Assembly (NCBI GenBank): GCA_022824605.1
Contig: JAJDZO010000242.1
Coordinates: forward strand, 1 to 12,514
DNA: 12,514 bases
Source: Acidimicrobiia bacterium
GTDB taxonomy: Bacteria > Actinomycetota > Acidimicrobiia > Acidimicrobiales > Aldehydirespiratoraceae
Direction: 5' to 3'
The notes beneath the pieces are model-generated. The model was not told the DNA's origin, searched no databases, and saw only the letters and a list, made by a program, of their open reading frames with translations. Position numbers and translations under genes: made by a program. Of the stretch, positions 1 to 6,788 are shown piece by piece (the first letter of the stretch is position 1; each line of letters opens with the position of its first letter).

Positions 1-240
1 AGCAGCCACCTCGTCGACGAGCGCGGCGACCGAATCCTCGTCGGACACGTCCGCGGCCACGAAGTCCGCTCCCATCGCCGCCGCGTCGACCGCCGCGTCG
101 TTGATGTCGCTCAGCACGACCGTCGCTCCCGCCGCGGCCAGCCGGCGCGCCGTTCCCAGGCCGATGCCCGAGGCCGCGCCGGTCACCACGGCCACCTTGC
201 CGGCTAGCGAGAACAGGGCAGGCTCGTTCGGTGACGGCAC
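1..240 (-). CDS. SDR-family NAD(P)-dependent dehydrogenase, N-terminal part (runs off the left edge)
   Basis: Reading leftward from a GTG at 240, 80 codons are open to the window edge. The product has the classical short-chain dehydrogenase N-terminus: the Rossmann glycine motif TGAASGIG at residues 20-27, then a second beta strand ending in Asp (LSDIN, Asp45), which usually signals NAD(H) preference, then an ADVSDEDS segment as in the family. The NNAG and Tyr-x3-Lys parts lie outside the window, so catalytic competence cannot be judged. The GTG start is fixed by an in-frame TAG a few codons upstream and the absence of other ATG/GTG codons before the glycine motif. It is divergent from the flavin monooxygenase, 30 bp away. 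The substrate is unknown. The family call is secure from the glycine motif and context. Confidence 0.88.
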   Translation of the reverse strand, partial: MPSPNEPALFSLAGKVAVVTGAASGIGLGTARRLAAAGATVVLSDINDAAVDAAAMGADFVAADVSDEDSVAALVDEVAA

Positions 241-270
241 GAGACGGCACGATAGCTACCGTTCAGCACC
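241..270. promoter_or_regulatory. 30-bp divergent intergenic region with two candidate leaderless promoters and a small palindrome
   Basis: The gap between two GTG starts holds an actinobacterial-type -10 element (TANNNT) on each strand: TACCGT at 257-262 on the plus strand and TATCGT at 254-249 on the minus strand. Each lies 8 nt from its GTG (271 and 240), the distance expected if transcription begins at the start codon. The two elements form a 14-bp imperfect palindrome at 249-262 (ACGATAG/CTACCGT, 6 of 7 pairs match). Neither gene has room for a normal Shine-Dalgarno leader. Transcription start sites are inferred, not shown, and no clear -35 boxes were seen. Confidence 0.45.
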
Positions 271-1719
271 GTGACCCAGCCCGATGACCGCACCGACCGA
301 TGGCTGGTCGTGGGGGCCGGGCCGTCGGGGCTGTCGGTGTCGCTGGCGCTGCGCCGAGCCGGCATTGCCTTCGAGGGGATCGAGGCCGGGTCGACGGTCG
401 GCGGCATGTGGAACATGGACAACCCGGGCAGCGGGATGTACGAGTCGGCCCACTTCATCTCCTCGGCGGCCCGCTCGGGCTGGGCCGACCTGCCCATGCC
501 CGACCACTACCCCACCTACCCCCGCTGGTGGGAGATCCGCGACTACATACACGCCTGGGCCGCCCACCACGGCCTGGCCCGCCACTACACCTTCGACACC
601 CGGGTCGAGCAGGCCGTCCCGGTCGAGACCGGCGAAGGCGAGCGATGGGACGTGACGCTGACCACCGGCGAGGTCCGGCGCTACCGGGGGCTGGTGGCCT
701 GTCCCGGCTTCCAGCGGGTGCCCAACGTCCCGACCTATCCGGGAACGTTCAGCGGTGAAGCCCGCCACAGCCAGACCTACAAGTCGGCCGACGAGTTCGT
801 TGGGCGGCGGGCGATGGTCGTCGGCGCGGGCAACTCCGCGGTGGACATCGCAGTGGACGCCGCCATCGCCGCCGATCGGGCGGTGATCTCTGTCCGGCGG
901 GCCTACTGGTTCTTCCCGAAGCTGATCGGCGGCATCCCCCTCGACTGCTTCGCCATCAACTCGGTGTCCAGCCAGGAGCGGCTCCGGCGCTTCCTGGAAA
1001 TCCACGTGGGCGACGTCGGCCGGGTGGGGTTCGGTACGCCCGACCATCAGCCGCTGGCGCACCATCCCATCCTCAACGACCAGATCCTGCACCACCTGTC
1101 CCACGGCGACCTCCTGTCCCGCCCCGAGATCGAGCGCTTCGACGGCACCACGGTGCACTTCGCCGACGGCACCAGCGAGGACATCGACCTGATCATCTGG
1201 GCCACCGGCTACCTGGACCGGGTGCCGTTCGTGGACGCCGAGCACTGCCGGATCTCCAGCCACGACGCCGACAACGACCTGTTCATCTGGATGTTCCATC
1301 GCCGCCACCCGCAGATGATGGTGCTGGGCCCGGCCAACCTCGCCGCGGGCGGCTACTGGGGCCTGGCCGCCTCTGCGGACATGATCGCCAACCACATCCG
1401 CGACCATCGGCAGGCTCCGCAGCGTTGGAAGCGCATGCGCACCATCATCGAGGGACCCGAGCCCGACCTGAGCGGCGGTTACCGCTACTACCAGAAGCCC
1501 GGTCACCTGAATTATGTGAACGCAGCCGCCCTCGACCGCTACGCCACCTCGCTGGCCACCGAGTTGGGTTACGAGTCGCTGGCGCACCCCGCCGACTACA
1601 AGCCACCGGAGCTGATCGACATCGACGACTGGCTCGACAACCCCCGGCCACTGTCGATGCCATCGCACGGCTCGCTCGCGCCTGTTCCCTACCGACCCCA
1701 GGACCTGATCGATGGTTGA
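271..1719 (+). CDS. Flavin-containing monooxygenase (FAD/NADPH-dependent)
   Basis: This 482-residue protein is a class B flavoprotein monooxygenase, which uses NADPH, FAD and O2 to oxygenate a soft nucleophile (N or S) or a ketone. Motifs appear in family order: the FAD glycine motif GAGPSG at 15-20, the FMO fingerprint FSGEARHSQTY at 160-170, the NADPH glycine motif GAGNSA at 185-190, and the C-terminal ATGY at 311-314. Tyr rather than Trp closes the fingerprint (FxGxxxHxxxY), which favours FMO/N-monooxygenase types over Baeyer-Villiger enzymes; this is an inference. Length is normal for bacterial FMOs. The GTG start is forced by an in-frame TAG at 253-255 and by the FAD motif beginning only 14 residues in. 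It heads a plus-strand run with the P450 42 bp downstream. The substrate cannot be read from sequence. Confidence 0.92.
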   Translation: MTQPDDRTDRWLVVGAGPSGLSVSLALRRAGIAFEGIEAGSTVGGMWNMDNPGSGMYESAHFISSAARSGWADLPMPDHYPTYPRWWEIRDYIHAWAAHHGLARHYTFDTRVEQAVPVETGEGERWDVTLTTGEVRRYRGLVACPGFQRVPNVPTYPGTFSGEARHSQTYKSADEFVGRRAMVVGAGNSAVDIAVDAAIAADRAVISVRRAYWFFPKLIGGIPLDCFAINSVSSQERLRRFLEIHVGDVGRVGFGTPDHQPLAHHPILNDQILHHLSHGDLLSRPEIERFDGTTVHFADGTSEDIDLIIWATGYLDRVPFVDAEHCRISSHDADNDLFIWMFHRRHPQMMVLGPANLAAGGYWGLAASADMIANHIRDHRQAPQRWKRMRTIIEGPEPDLSGGYRYYQKPGHLNYVNAAALDRYATSLATELGYESLAHPADYKPPELIDIDDWLDNPRPLSMPSHGSLAPVPYRPQDLIDG

Positions 1720-1761
1720 ATTGAAGGCCGACCGGACCGACCCGGATCCGAGAACTCATCG

Positions 1762-2994
1762 ATGATCAAGCTGAGAACCGGCCCGCCCGGTGACCAGTTC
1801 GACGCCTTCGCCGCCGACATGTTCGGCTACCTGCGCGACCTCCAGAGCCACGGCGACGCGGTGGTCATCGACCTCGCCGGGGTGCGCGCCGCGGTGCTGT
1901 ACGACCTCGACTCGATCTACCGCGTGCTGGCCGACAAGCTCCAGCACGTCGGCATGGCGCCGGTGTTCGAGCGGCTAAGCCACGCCACCGGCTCGGGCAT
2001 CCTCACCAACTACCACTGGCCGACCTGGCACCCCCGCCGGCGCCGCATCGTCAAGCCGCTCGGAGCCCGGTCGGTGGGCCGGTTCCGGGATCGGATGACG
2101 GCCATCATCGACGACGAGCTCGGGTCCTGGCCGGTGAACAGGGAGTTCGACCTGTACCCCGCGGTGCGCCGGCTCACGCTGCGGGTGGTGGCCGACCTGC
2201 TGTTCAGCACGGACCTGACCATCGAGGCGGTGGCGGTGATCGACCGGGCGGTGGAGGAGATCCACGCCTGGGCCGAGTCCGACCCGGCCAACGAGGACCT
2301 GGCGAACGAGCCCGAGTCGTTCCGCTCGGCCATCGAGGATCTGCACGCCCTAATCGACTCGGTCATCGCGTCCCGCGACCGGGCCGACCCCGGTCAGGAC
2401 ATGATCGGTGTGCTGGTGGACGCGTCCGCGGAGCCCGACCCGCCGCTGGACACCGCTGGAGTCCGCGACGAGGCGGTCACGCTGATCCTGGCCGGTCACG
2501 AGACAGTGACCAACACCATCTCGTTCGCGGTCGACCTGTTGGGCCGCAATCCCAGCGCTCGGAGCTGCGAGCCCCGCCACATCGTCGACGAGACCCTGCG
2601 GCTCTACCCGCCGGTGCACGTAACCAACCGGGCCGTCGTCGCCGACTTCGACGTCGGCGACTTCGTGATTCCCGCCGGGTGGGAGGTGCTGATCCCCGAG
2701 TACGTGATCTACCGCGACGAGCGCCACTTCGAGCGGCCCGGCGAGTTCCTGCCCGACCGGTGGGATGATCACAGCCCGCTGCGACTGAACCGGCGGGCCT
2801 ACTTCCCGTTCCTGACCGGCCCGAAGTTCTGCGTCGGCAGCCACTTCGCCCTGCTGGAGGCCACCGAGGCGGTCGGTCGCTTCAATACCCGCTTCGACCA
2901 CGAGATGCTCGACCCCGAAACGCCGTGGGGCCGGGAATTCGCGCTGTCGTTCGCCCCGGACCGGTCCCTCCCGTGCCGGTTGACCCGGCGCTGA
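1762..2994 (+). CDS. Cytochrome P450 with an apparently shortened J-helix region
   Basis: A 410-residue heme-thiolate monooxygenase; O2 activation would need electrons from a ferredoxin/reductase not encoded in the window. Visible motifs: helix-C WHPRRRR at 89-95, the I-helix oxygen-activation motif AGHET at 244-248, the ExxR pair ETLR at 277-280, the meander segment PDRW at 331-334, and the heme loop FLTGPKFCVG at 350-359 with proximal ligand Cys357. The ETLRLYPP style resembles CYP102/CYP4-like bacterial P450s, which are usually about 450 residues. Only 28 residues lie between AGHET and ETLR, so roughly 25-30 residues of helices J/J' appear absent, matching the short total length. The reading frame is intact across this point. 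It lies between the FMO and the C45 gene on the same strand. The start is an ATG 42 bp after the FMO stop. No CYP subfamily is assigned. Confidence 0.93.
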   Translation: MIKLRTGPPGDQFDAFAADMFGYLRDLQSHGDAVVIDLAGVRAAVLYDLDSIYRVLADKLQHVGMAPVFERLSHATGSGILTNYHWPTWHPRRRRIVKPLGARSVGRFRDRMTAIIDDELGSWPVNREFDLYPAVRRLTLRVVADLLFSTDLTIEAVAVIDRAVEEIHAWAESDPANEDLANEPESFRSAIEDLHALIDSVIASRDRADPGQDMIGVLVDASAEPDPPLDTAGVRDEAVTLILAGHETVTNTISFAVDLLGRNPSARSCEPRHIVDETLRLYPPVHVTNRAVVADFDVGDFVIPAGWEVLIPEYVIYRDERHFERPGEFLPDRWDDHSPLRLNRRAYFPFLTGPKFCVGSHFALLEATEAVGRFNTRFDHEMLDPETPWGREFALSFAPDRSLPCRLTRR

Positions 2995-3082
2995 CCCGGG
3001 CGACGGTCCCCGATGGGCTCGTCGGTCTCGGCGTCGGCCGCTGATGGTGACCGCACCCGGCCATGAACACAATGGATCCAGG

Positions 3083-4216
3083 ATGATCCCGGAACTCACG
3101 CTCACCGGGCCGCCGCGAGAACGGGGCCGGCATCACGGCGAGGAGTTGCGCTCACTGATCGCGTCCGCCGTCGACGCATGGTTCGAACATCTCGCGGAGC
3201 GCACCGACCCCCGGGCGTTCGTGGCTGAGATCACCCGCCGCAGCGGACTGCGCGAGGCCGCAGAGAAGCGCGCCGGAGACTTGTTGACCGAGGTGGCCGG
3301 CATCGCCGAGGGAGCGGCCCAGGACTTCGACACGATGTTCGCGTGGCAGTTGATCGACGAGTGCTGGTGGTTCCTCGACGAAACCACCGGCGCGACGGCC
3401 CCCGACGAGACACCTCGCGCCGCGGCGCGTTCGACCGCCACCCAAGTGCCCGCGGGCGTCGCTACACCTCCCACGGCCGGGCAGGGCCCGCTGCAGCGTT
3501 GCAGCGCGCTGGCCCTCAACGACGGGAGCAGGGGCATGGTGGCCCAGACGCAGGATCTGTACCGGCACTGCGACGGCGCCCAGGTGATGCTGCGCTGCGT
3601 CGATCAGTCGGGTCTGGAGATCCTGGCGCCGTCGTTGGCGGGAATGCTGGCGCTCAACGGCGTGAACCGTGCCGGGCTGGCGGTGGGCATCACCACCTTG
3701 AGCCAGCTCCCCCACAGCTGCGACGGCGTCGGCTCGGGGCTGCTGGTGTCGATGCTATTGCGTTGCACCACGGTGGCTGAGGCTCTGGCGTTGCTGGAGC
3801 GCGTGCCCATTGCCAGCGGCAACAGCTTCGTGATCGGCACCCGCGACCGTTCTCTCGTGGTGGAGGTGTCTTCGGAGATGGTGGCGGTCTCAGCCGACGG
3901 CCGCCGAGGGCTGCACACCAACCATGTCCTCGTTCAGCAACCGCACCACCACTACCCGCACCTGGAGCATTCACAGGCGAGGCTCCGCCAGCTCGAAGAA
4001 GCAGTGCGACCCGATTCGACGGTGACCGATCTAGCCGCGATGTACTCCTCGGGAGCGGTCTGCGAGAGCCGGGCAGCCGACACTGCGCTGATGAGCGTGG
4101 GCACCATGATCTTCGAGCTGGACGACGAGCCGCTCTGCCACTACGCCGCCGGGCCGCTCGACACCGACGAGCTGGTCACCTACCGGATGCGGTCCCGCCC
4201 CGGGGCCGGGGCCTAG
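3083..4216 (+). CDS. C45-family Ntn-hydrolase (acyl-CoA:6-aminopenicillanic acid acyltransferase-like)
   Basis: This matches the C45 family, whose members cleave themselves in front of a Cys that becomes the N-terminal nucleophile and then hydrolyse or transfer acyl groups on amides. Family landmarks: the N-terminal GPPRERGRHHGEEL segment; GPLQRCSALAL with candidate nucleophile Cys140 (numbered from this start); the region LNGVNRAGLAVGITTL; SGNSFVIGTRD; and a C-terminal GLHTNHVL. An Ala/Pro/Thr-rich stretch of about 35 residues sits just before the Cys (about 101-136), so the precursor loop is longer than in compact members. I chose ATG 3083 because GGA at 3074-3076 is well spaced and the conserved N-terminus begins there; ATG 3044 would add 13 residues. 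The ureohydrolase starts 10 bp downstream, suggesting co-expression. The substrate is unknown; N-acyl amide hydrolase is as likely as acyltransferase. Confidence 0.85.
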   Translation: MIPELTLTGPPRERGRHHGEELRSLIASAVDAWFEHLAERTDPRAFVAEITRRSGLREAAEKRAGDLLTEVAGIAEGAAQDFDTMFAWQLIDECWWFLDETTGATAPDETPRAAARSTATQVPAGVATPPTAGQGPLQRCSALALNDGSRGMVAQTQDLYRHCDGAQVMLRCVDQSGLEILAPSLAGMLALNGVNRAGLAVGITTLSQLPHSCDGVGSGLLVSMLLRCTTVAEALALLERVPIASGNSFVIGTRDRSLVVEVSSEMVAVSADGRRGLHTNHVLVQQPHHHYPHLEHSQARLRQLEEAVRPDSTVTDLAAMYSSGAVCESRAADTALMSVGTMIFELDDEPLCHYAAGPLDTDELVTYRMRSRPGAGA

Positions 4217-4226
4217 CCTTCGCGCC

Positions 4227-5183
4227 ATGACCGCACGCGGCATCGACGTCGGGGACGACCCGCTCTACGAACCCCGCTACTCCGAGATCGCCACCTTCAT
4301 GCGGGCCCCCTACGTGCCCGATCTCGACGGCGTGGACATCGCCATGTTCGGGGTGCCCTTCGACGGCGGGGTGACCAACCGGCCCGGTGCCCGCCACGGC
4401 CCCCGCGAGATCCGCAACCAGTCGTCGCTGATGCGGGCCATCAACCACGCCACCGGGGTCAACCCCTTCGACGAGGCTCGGGTGGCCGATGTCGGCGACG
4501 TGCGCTTCTCACGAGTGTTCGACAACGCCGCGGCCACCGACGACATCGAGGCCTTCACCGGGCGCATCGTCGAGGGCGGCGCGCTGCCGCTGGCGGCCGG
4601 GGGCGACCACTCGATCACCTACCCGATCTTCCGGGCCCTGGCCAGTCCGCAGGCCCCGATAGGAATGATCCACATCGACGCCCACACCGACACGTGGGGT
4701 CCGTTCCGGGGCGAGAAGTTCCACCACGGCGCGCCGTTCCGCCTCGCCGCCGAGGACGGGCTGATCGACCCGGCCCGCTGCATTCAGATCGGCATTCGGG
4801 GCGCCCAGAACTGGGGCGACGGCTGGGAGTTCTCCCAGGACTCGGGGATGCGGGTCATGTTCATCGAGGAGTTCGAGGAGCTGGGCGTGGCGGGGGCCGC
4901 CGCCGAAGCCAAGCGCATCGTGGGCGACGGCCCCACCTACATCAGCTTCGACGTAGACGGCCTCGACCCGGTGTACGCGCCCGGCACCGGCACCCCCGAA
5001 GTGGGCGGCATCACCACCCGGGAGGCGCTGTCACTGCTGCGCTGCTTCCGGCACATGAACCTGATCGGCGGCGACGTCGTGGAGGTGGCCCCGCCCTTCG
5101 ATCCGTCGGGCAACACCGCCCTGGTAGGGGCCACCCTCATGTACGAGATCCTCTGCCTGCTGGCCGAATCCCGCCGCGGCTGA
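4227..5183 (+). CDS. Ureohydrolase of the agmatinase/guanidinobutyrase family
   Basis: A 318-residue arginase-superfamily enzyme, predicted to hydrolyse a guanidino group to urea plus an amine at a binuclear metal (usually Mn) centre. All six metal-ligand positions are present: His128 in GGDHS, Asp151, His153 and Asp155 in DAHTD, and Asp242 and Asp244 in SFDVDGLDP. The following APGTGTPEVGG and the early NRPGARHGPREIR are typical of agmatinase, guanidinobutyrase and guanidinopropionase rather than true arginases. FHHGAPF at 165-171 also fits the guanidino-acid branch. Length is standard. The ATG start lies 10 bp after the C45 gene stop, so the two are probably one transcript. The exact guanidine substrate (agmatine, 4-guanidinobutyrate, 3-guanidinopropionate or another) cannot be decided by eye. 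Nothing looks damaged. Confidence 0.93.
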   Translation: MTARGIDVGDDPLYEPRYSEIATFMRAPYVPDLDGVDIAMFGVPFDGGVTNRPGARHGPREIRNQSSLMRAINHATGVNPFDEARVADVGDVRFSRVFDNAAATDDIEAFTGRIVEGGALPLAAGGDHSITYPIFRALASPQAPIGMIHIDAHTDTWGPFRGEKFHHGAPFRLAAEDGLIDPARCIQIGIRGAQNWGDGWEFSQDSGMRVMFIEEFEELGVAGAAAEAKRIVGDGPTYISFDVDGLDPVYAPGTGTPEVGGITTREALSLLRCFRHMNLIGGDVVEVAPPFDPSGNTALVGATLMYEILCLLAESRRG

Positions 5184-5204
5184 GGAAGCCACCAAGCTCA
5201 GGAA

Positions 5205-5217
5205 CCCGCCGAGCGGG
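5205..5217 (+). terminator. Short GC hairpin after the ureohydrolase (weak terminator candidate)
   Basis: CCCGC at 5205-5209 pairs with GCGGG at 5213-5217 around a 3-nt CGA loop, 22 nt after the ureohydrolase stop. There is no T-run behind it, so it is only a weak candidate for ending the upstream transcript. The rest of 5184-5329 holds no convincing gene. Confidence 0.3.
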
Positions 5218-5329
5218 ACCCGACGGCTAGTCCAGACCCCCTCGATCATCCTCCAGGCCTGCGCACTCCGTCGGCCGCGAACCTGGGCATGTCCACCAGC
5301 GAATACACCGTCATGTCCAACTCCTGAAG

Positions 5330-5368
5330 CGGTTGACTTTAAAGTGGGCCGCTACCCATAATAATGCA
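5330..5368 (+). promoter_or_regulatory. Strong sigma70-type promoter overlapping a 22-bp palindrome, driving the TetR operon
   Basis: TTGACT at 5333-5338 (5 of 6 to the -35 consensus) and CATAAT at 5357-5362 (5 of 6 to the -10 consensus) are 18 bp apart. This AT-rich patch stands out from its GC-rich surroundings. Transcription would begin close to 5369, the GTG of the regulator. Overlapping the -35 is an imperfect 22-bp palindrome at 5330-5351, with perfect core ACTTTAAAGT at 5336-5345 and outer arms CGG/CCG (8 of 11 pairs match). This placement suits a TetR-type autorepressor, though binding is inferred. Confidence 0.7.
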
Positions 5369-5962
5369 GTGCCCCGCGTAACTGAGGCGACCAGAGCCGA
5401 ACATCGGCGCAAGCTGCTGGAGGCCGCCACCGCCGAGTTCGCAGCCAAGGGCTTCGACGGAGCCCGGGTCGACGACATCTCCCTGGCCGCGGGACTGGGC
5501 AAGGGAACCATCTACAACTACTTCGAATCGAAGCACGAGGTCTTCCGCGAGGCAGTCGCGGCCTGGTTCGCACGCATCGTCGAGGTGCTCGAACCGCTCC
5601 CGGCCGATGCGCCCGTCCGCGAGCAGTTGCTGGCGATAATGCGGACGGACCTGAAGGTGTCGGCCCAGATCGAGGAGTTCGCCCGAGTCATGTACCGGGA
5701 GACCCTTAGGCCGGACCGTGACGAGGCGGCGGCCCTCCTTCCGGCCGTCGACCCGTCCGATCAGGCGCTCGAGGTCGTCATCGCAAGGGGCCAGGAGACG
5801 GGCGAGATCCGAGCCGACCGGCCGGCCTCCGAGTTGACCCGCGTCCTGCGCAGCTTGGTCAACGGCCTGATCTTCGAACGTTGGATGCCCGAGTCCACCC
5901 TCAACCTGGACGATATTCCCGAACTGGCCGTCGACCTTTTCTTGCAGGGTGTAGGGACCTAG
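5369..5962 (+). CDS. TetR-family transcriptional regulator (leaderless start)
   Basis: A 197-residue one-component regulator. The N-terminal TetR helix-turn-helix covers about residues 12-55, with AEFAAKGFDGARVDDIS followed by the recognition-helix signature KGTIYNYFESK. The C-terminal half is the all-helical ligand-binding and dimer domain, not assignable to a ligand. I chose GTG 5369 over the longer TTG-initiated frame at 5333 because that TTG is the -35 box of the promoter; the transcript should start at or near 5369, making this a leaderless mRNA with no Shine-Dalgarno sequence. The gene heads an apparent operon with the SDR (50 bp away), E1alpha fusion and E1beta. The palindrome over its own promoter suggests autoregulation and control of those genes by an effector, perhaps a pathway intermediate. 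Family call secure; target and ligand are inference. Confidence 0.92.
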   Translation: MPRVTEATRAEHRRKLLEAATAEFAAKGFDGARVDDISLAAGLGKGTIYNYFESKHEVFREAVAAWFARIVEVLEPLPADAPVREQLLAIMRTDLKVSAQIEEFARVMYRETLRPDRDEAAALLPAVDPSDQALEVVIARGQETGEIRADRPASELTRVLRSLVNGLIFERWMPESTLNLDDIPELAVDLFLQGVGT

Positions 5963-6012
5963 TGCAGCCGGCGTCCAGCTCCAATCCCGATCGCGCCGAA
6001 GGCAGGGATGCA

Positions 6013-6783
6013 ATGTTCTCAGTCACAGACAAGGTGGTGCTGGTCACCGGCGGTGGCAGCGGGATCGGTTTGGCCACCGTCAAGCGCCTGCTGGCCGCGG
6101 GGGCCTCGGTGGCCTTCTGCAACCGCTCGGACCACTCGGAGCTGGCCAACCGGCTCGGAGCCACCTTCATCCGGGCCGATGTGAGCGACGAGGAGCAGGT
6201 CAGGGCCCTGATGAGCCAGGTACGCGACCGGCTGGGACCCATCGACGTCCTGGTCAACAACGCCGGCGTATGGGACTTCGACTGCCCAATCGAGACCGGC
6301 GACGCCGGAGCCTTCAGGCGAGACCACGAGGTCAACGTGATGGGCACGGTCTACTGCATCAAGCACGGCGTGCCGGTCATGAACGACGGAGGGGTGATCA
6401 TCAACGTCTCCTCCCTGGCGGCCCACATCTCGCTGCCCGAGTACGGCCCCTACAGCGCATCCAAGGCGGGGGTGGACGCCGTCACCCGCAGCGCGGCCAT
6501 CGAACTCGGCGACCGCGGCATCCGGGTGGTGGCCGTCGCACCGGGCACGGTGGCCACTGAGACCCTGGCGGACGAGACCGACTCGGAGGCCGAGGTGGCC
6601 GCCTTCAACCGGCTCACCCCCCTGCGACGGGTCTGCGAGATGAACGAAGTGGCCGCCACGATCCACTTCCTGGCCTCTGACGACTGCCGCTATATCAGCG
6701 GCAGTTCGCTGGTGCTCGACGGCGGAATGCTGGCGGGCCTGTCGGTCGGCCTGTGCGAGATGCTGATCTCGGCCGGCGAGTGA
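6013..6783 (+). CDS. SDR-family oxidoreductase
   Basis: A 256-residue classical short-chain dehydrogenase/reductase, interconverting an alcohol and a carbonyl. It has the glycine motif TGGGSGIG at 12-19, NNAG at 82-85, Asn108, Ser134, and the catalytic pair Tyr147/Lys151 in YSASK, so the full tetrad is present. The C-terminal YISGSSLVLDGG is the usual SDR end. After the second strand the sequence reads CNRS instead of an Asp, hinting at NADPH preference (inference). A longer open frame starts at 5881, but it overlaps the TetR gene; ATG 6013 is preceded by a GGCAGGGA ribosome-binding sequence at 6001-6008 and puts the glycine motif at the normal distance. The E1alpha fusion starts 5 bp after its stop, so the two are translationally close. 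The substrate is unknown; it may prepare or recycle a hydroxyketone or ketone for the TPP enzyme. Confidence 0.92.
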   Translation: MFSVTDKVVLVTGGGSGIGLATVKRLLAAGASVAFCNRSDHSELANRLGATFIRADVSDEEQVRALMSQVRDRLGPIDVLVNNAGVWDFDCPIETGDAGAFRRDHEVNVMGTVYCIKHGVPVMNDGGVIINVSSLAAHISLPEYGPYSASKAGVDAVTRSAAIELGDRGIRVVAVAPGTVATETLADETDSEAEVAAFNRLTPLRRVCEMNEVAATIHFLASDDCRYISGSSLVLDGGMLAGLSVGLCEMLISAGE

Positions 6784-6788
6784 CCCCC

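Noticed and set aside
256..1668. Long open frame (470 codons) on the minus strand opposite the flavin monooxygenase
   Set aside because: It lies wholly antisense to a gene with clear FAD, NADPH and FMO motifs. Its Val/Gly/His-rich translation is typical of a GC-rich shadow frame and shows no domain.
2350..3105. Minus-strand open frame opposite the P450 C-terminus
   Set aside because: Antisense to the heme-binding and ExxR regions; no motif and shadow-like composition.
5333..5368. Longer TetR N-terminus from the TTG at 5333
   Set aside because: This TTG is the -35 box of a near-consensus promoter whose transcript should begin near 5369, so these codons are probably not transcribed.
5881..6012. 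Longer SDR start at ATG 5881 (44 extra residues)
   Set aside because: It overlaps the TetR gene by about 80 bp and places the Rossmann glycine motif far too deep. ATG 6013 has a ribosome-binding sequence and normal spacing.
6753..6788. Longer E1alpha fusion start at GTG 6753
   Set aside because: It would overlap the SDR and add 12 residues before a lipoyl domain that starts naturally at ATG 6789.
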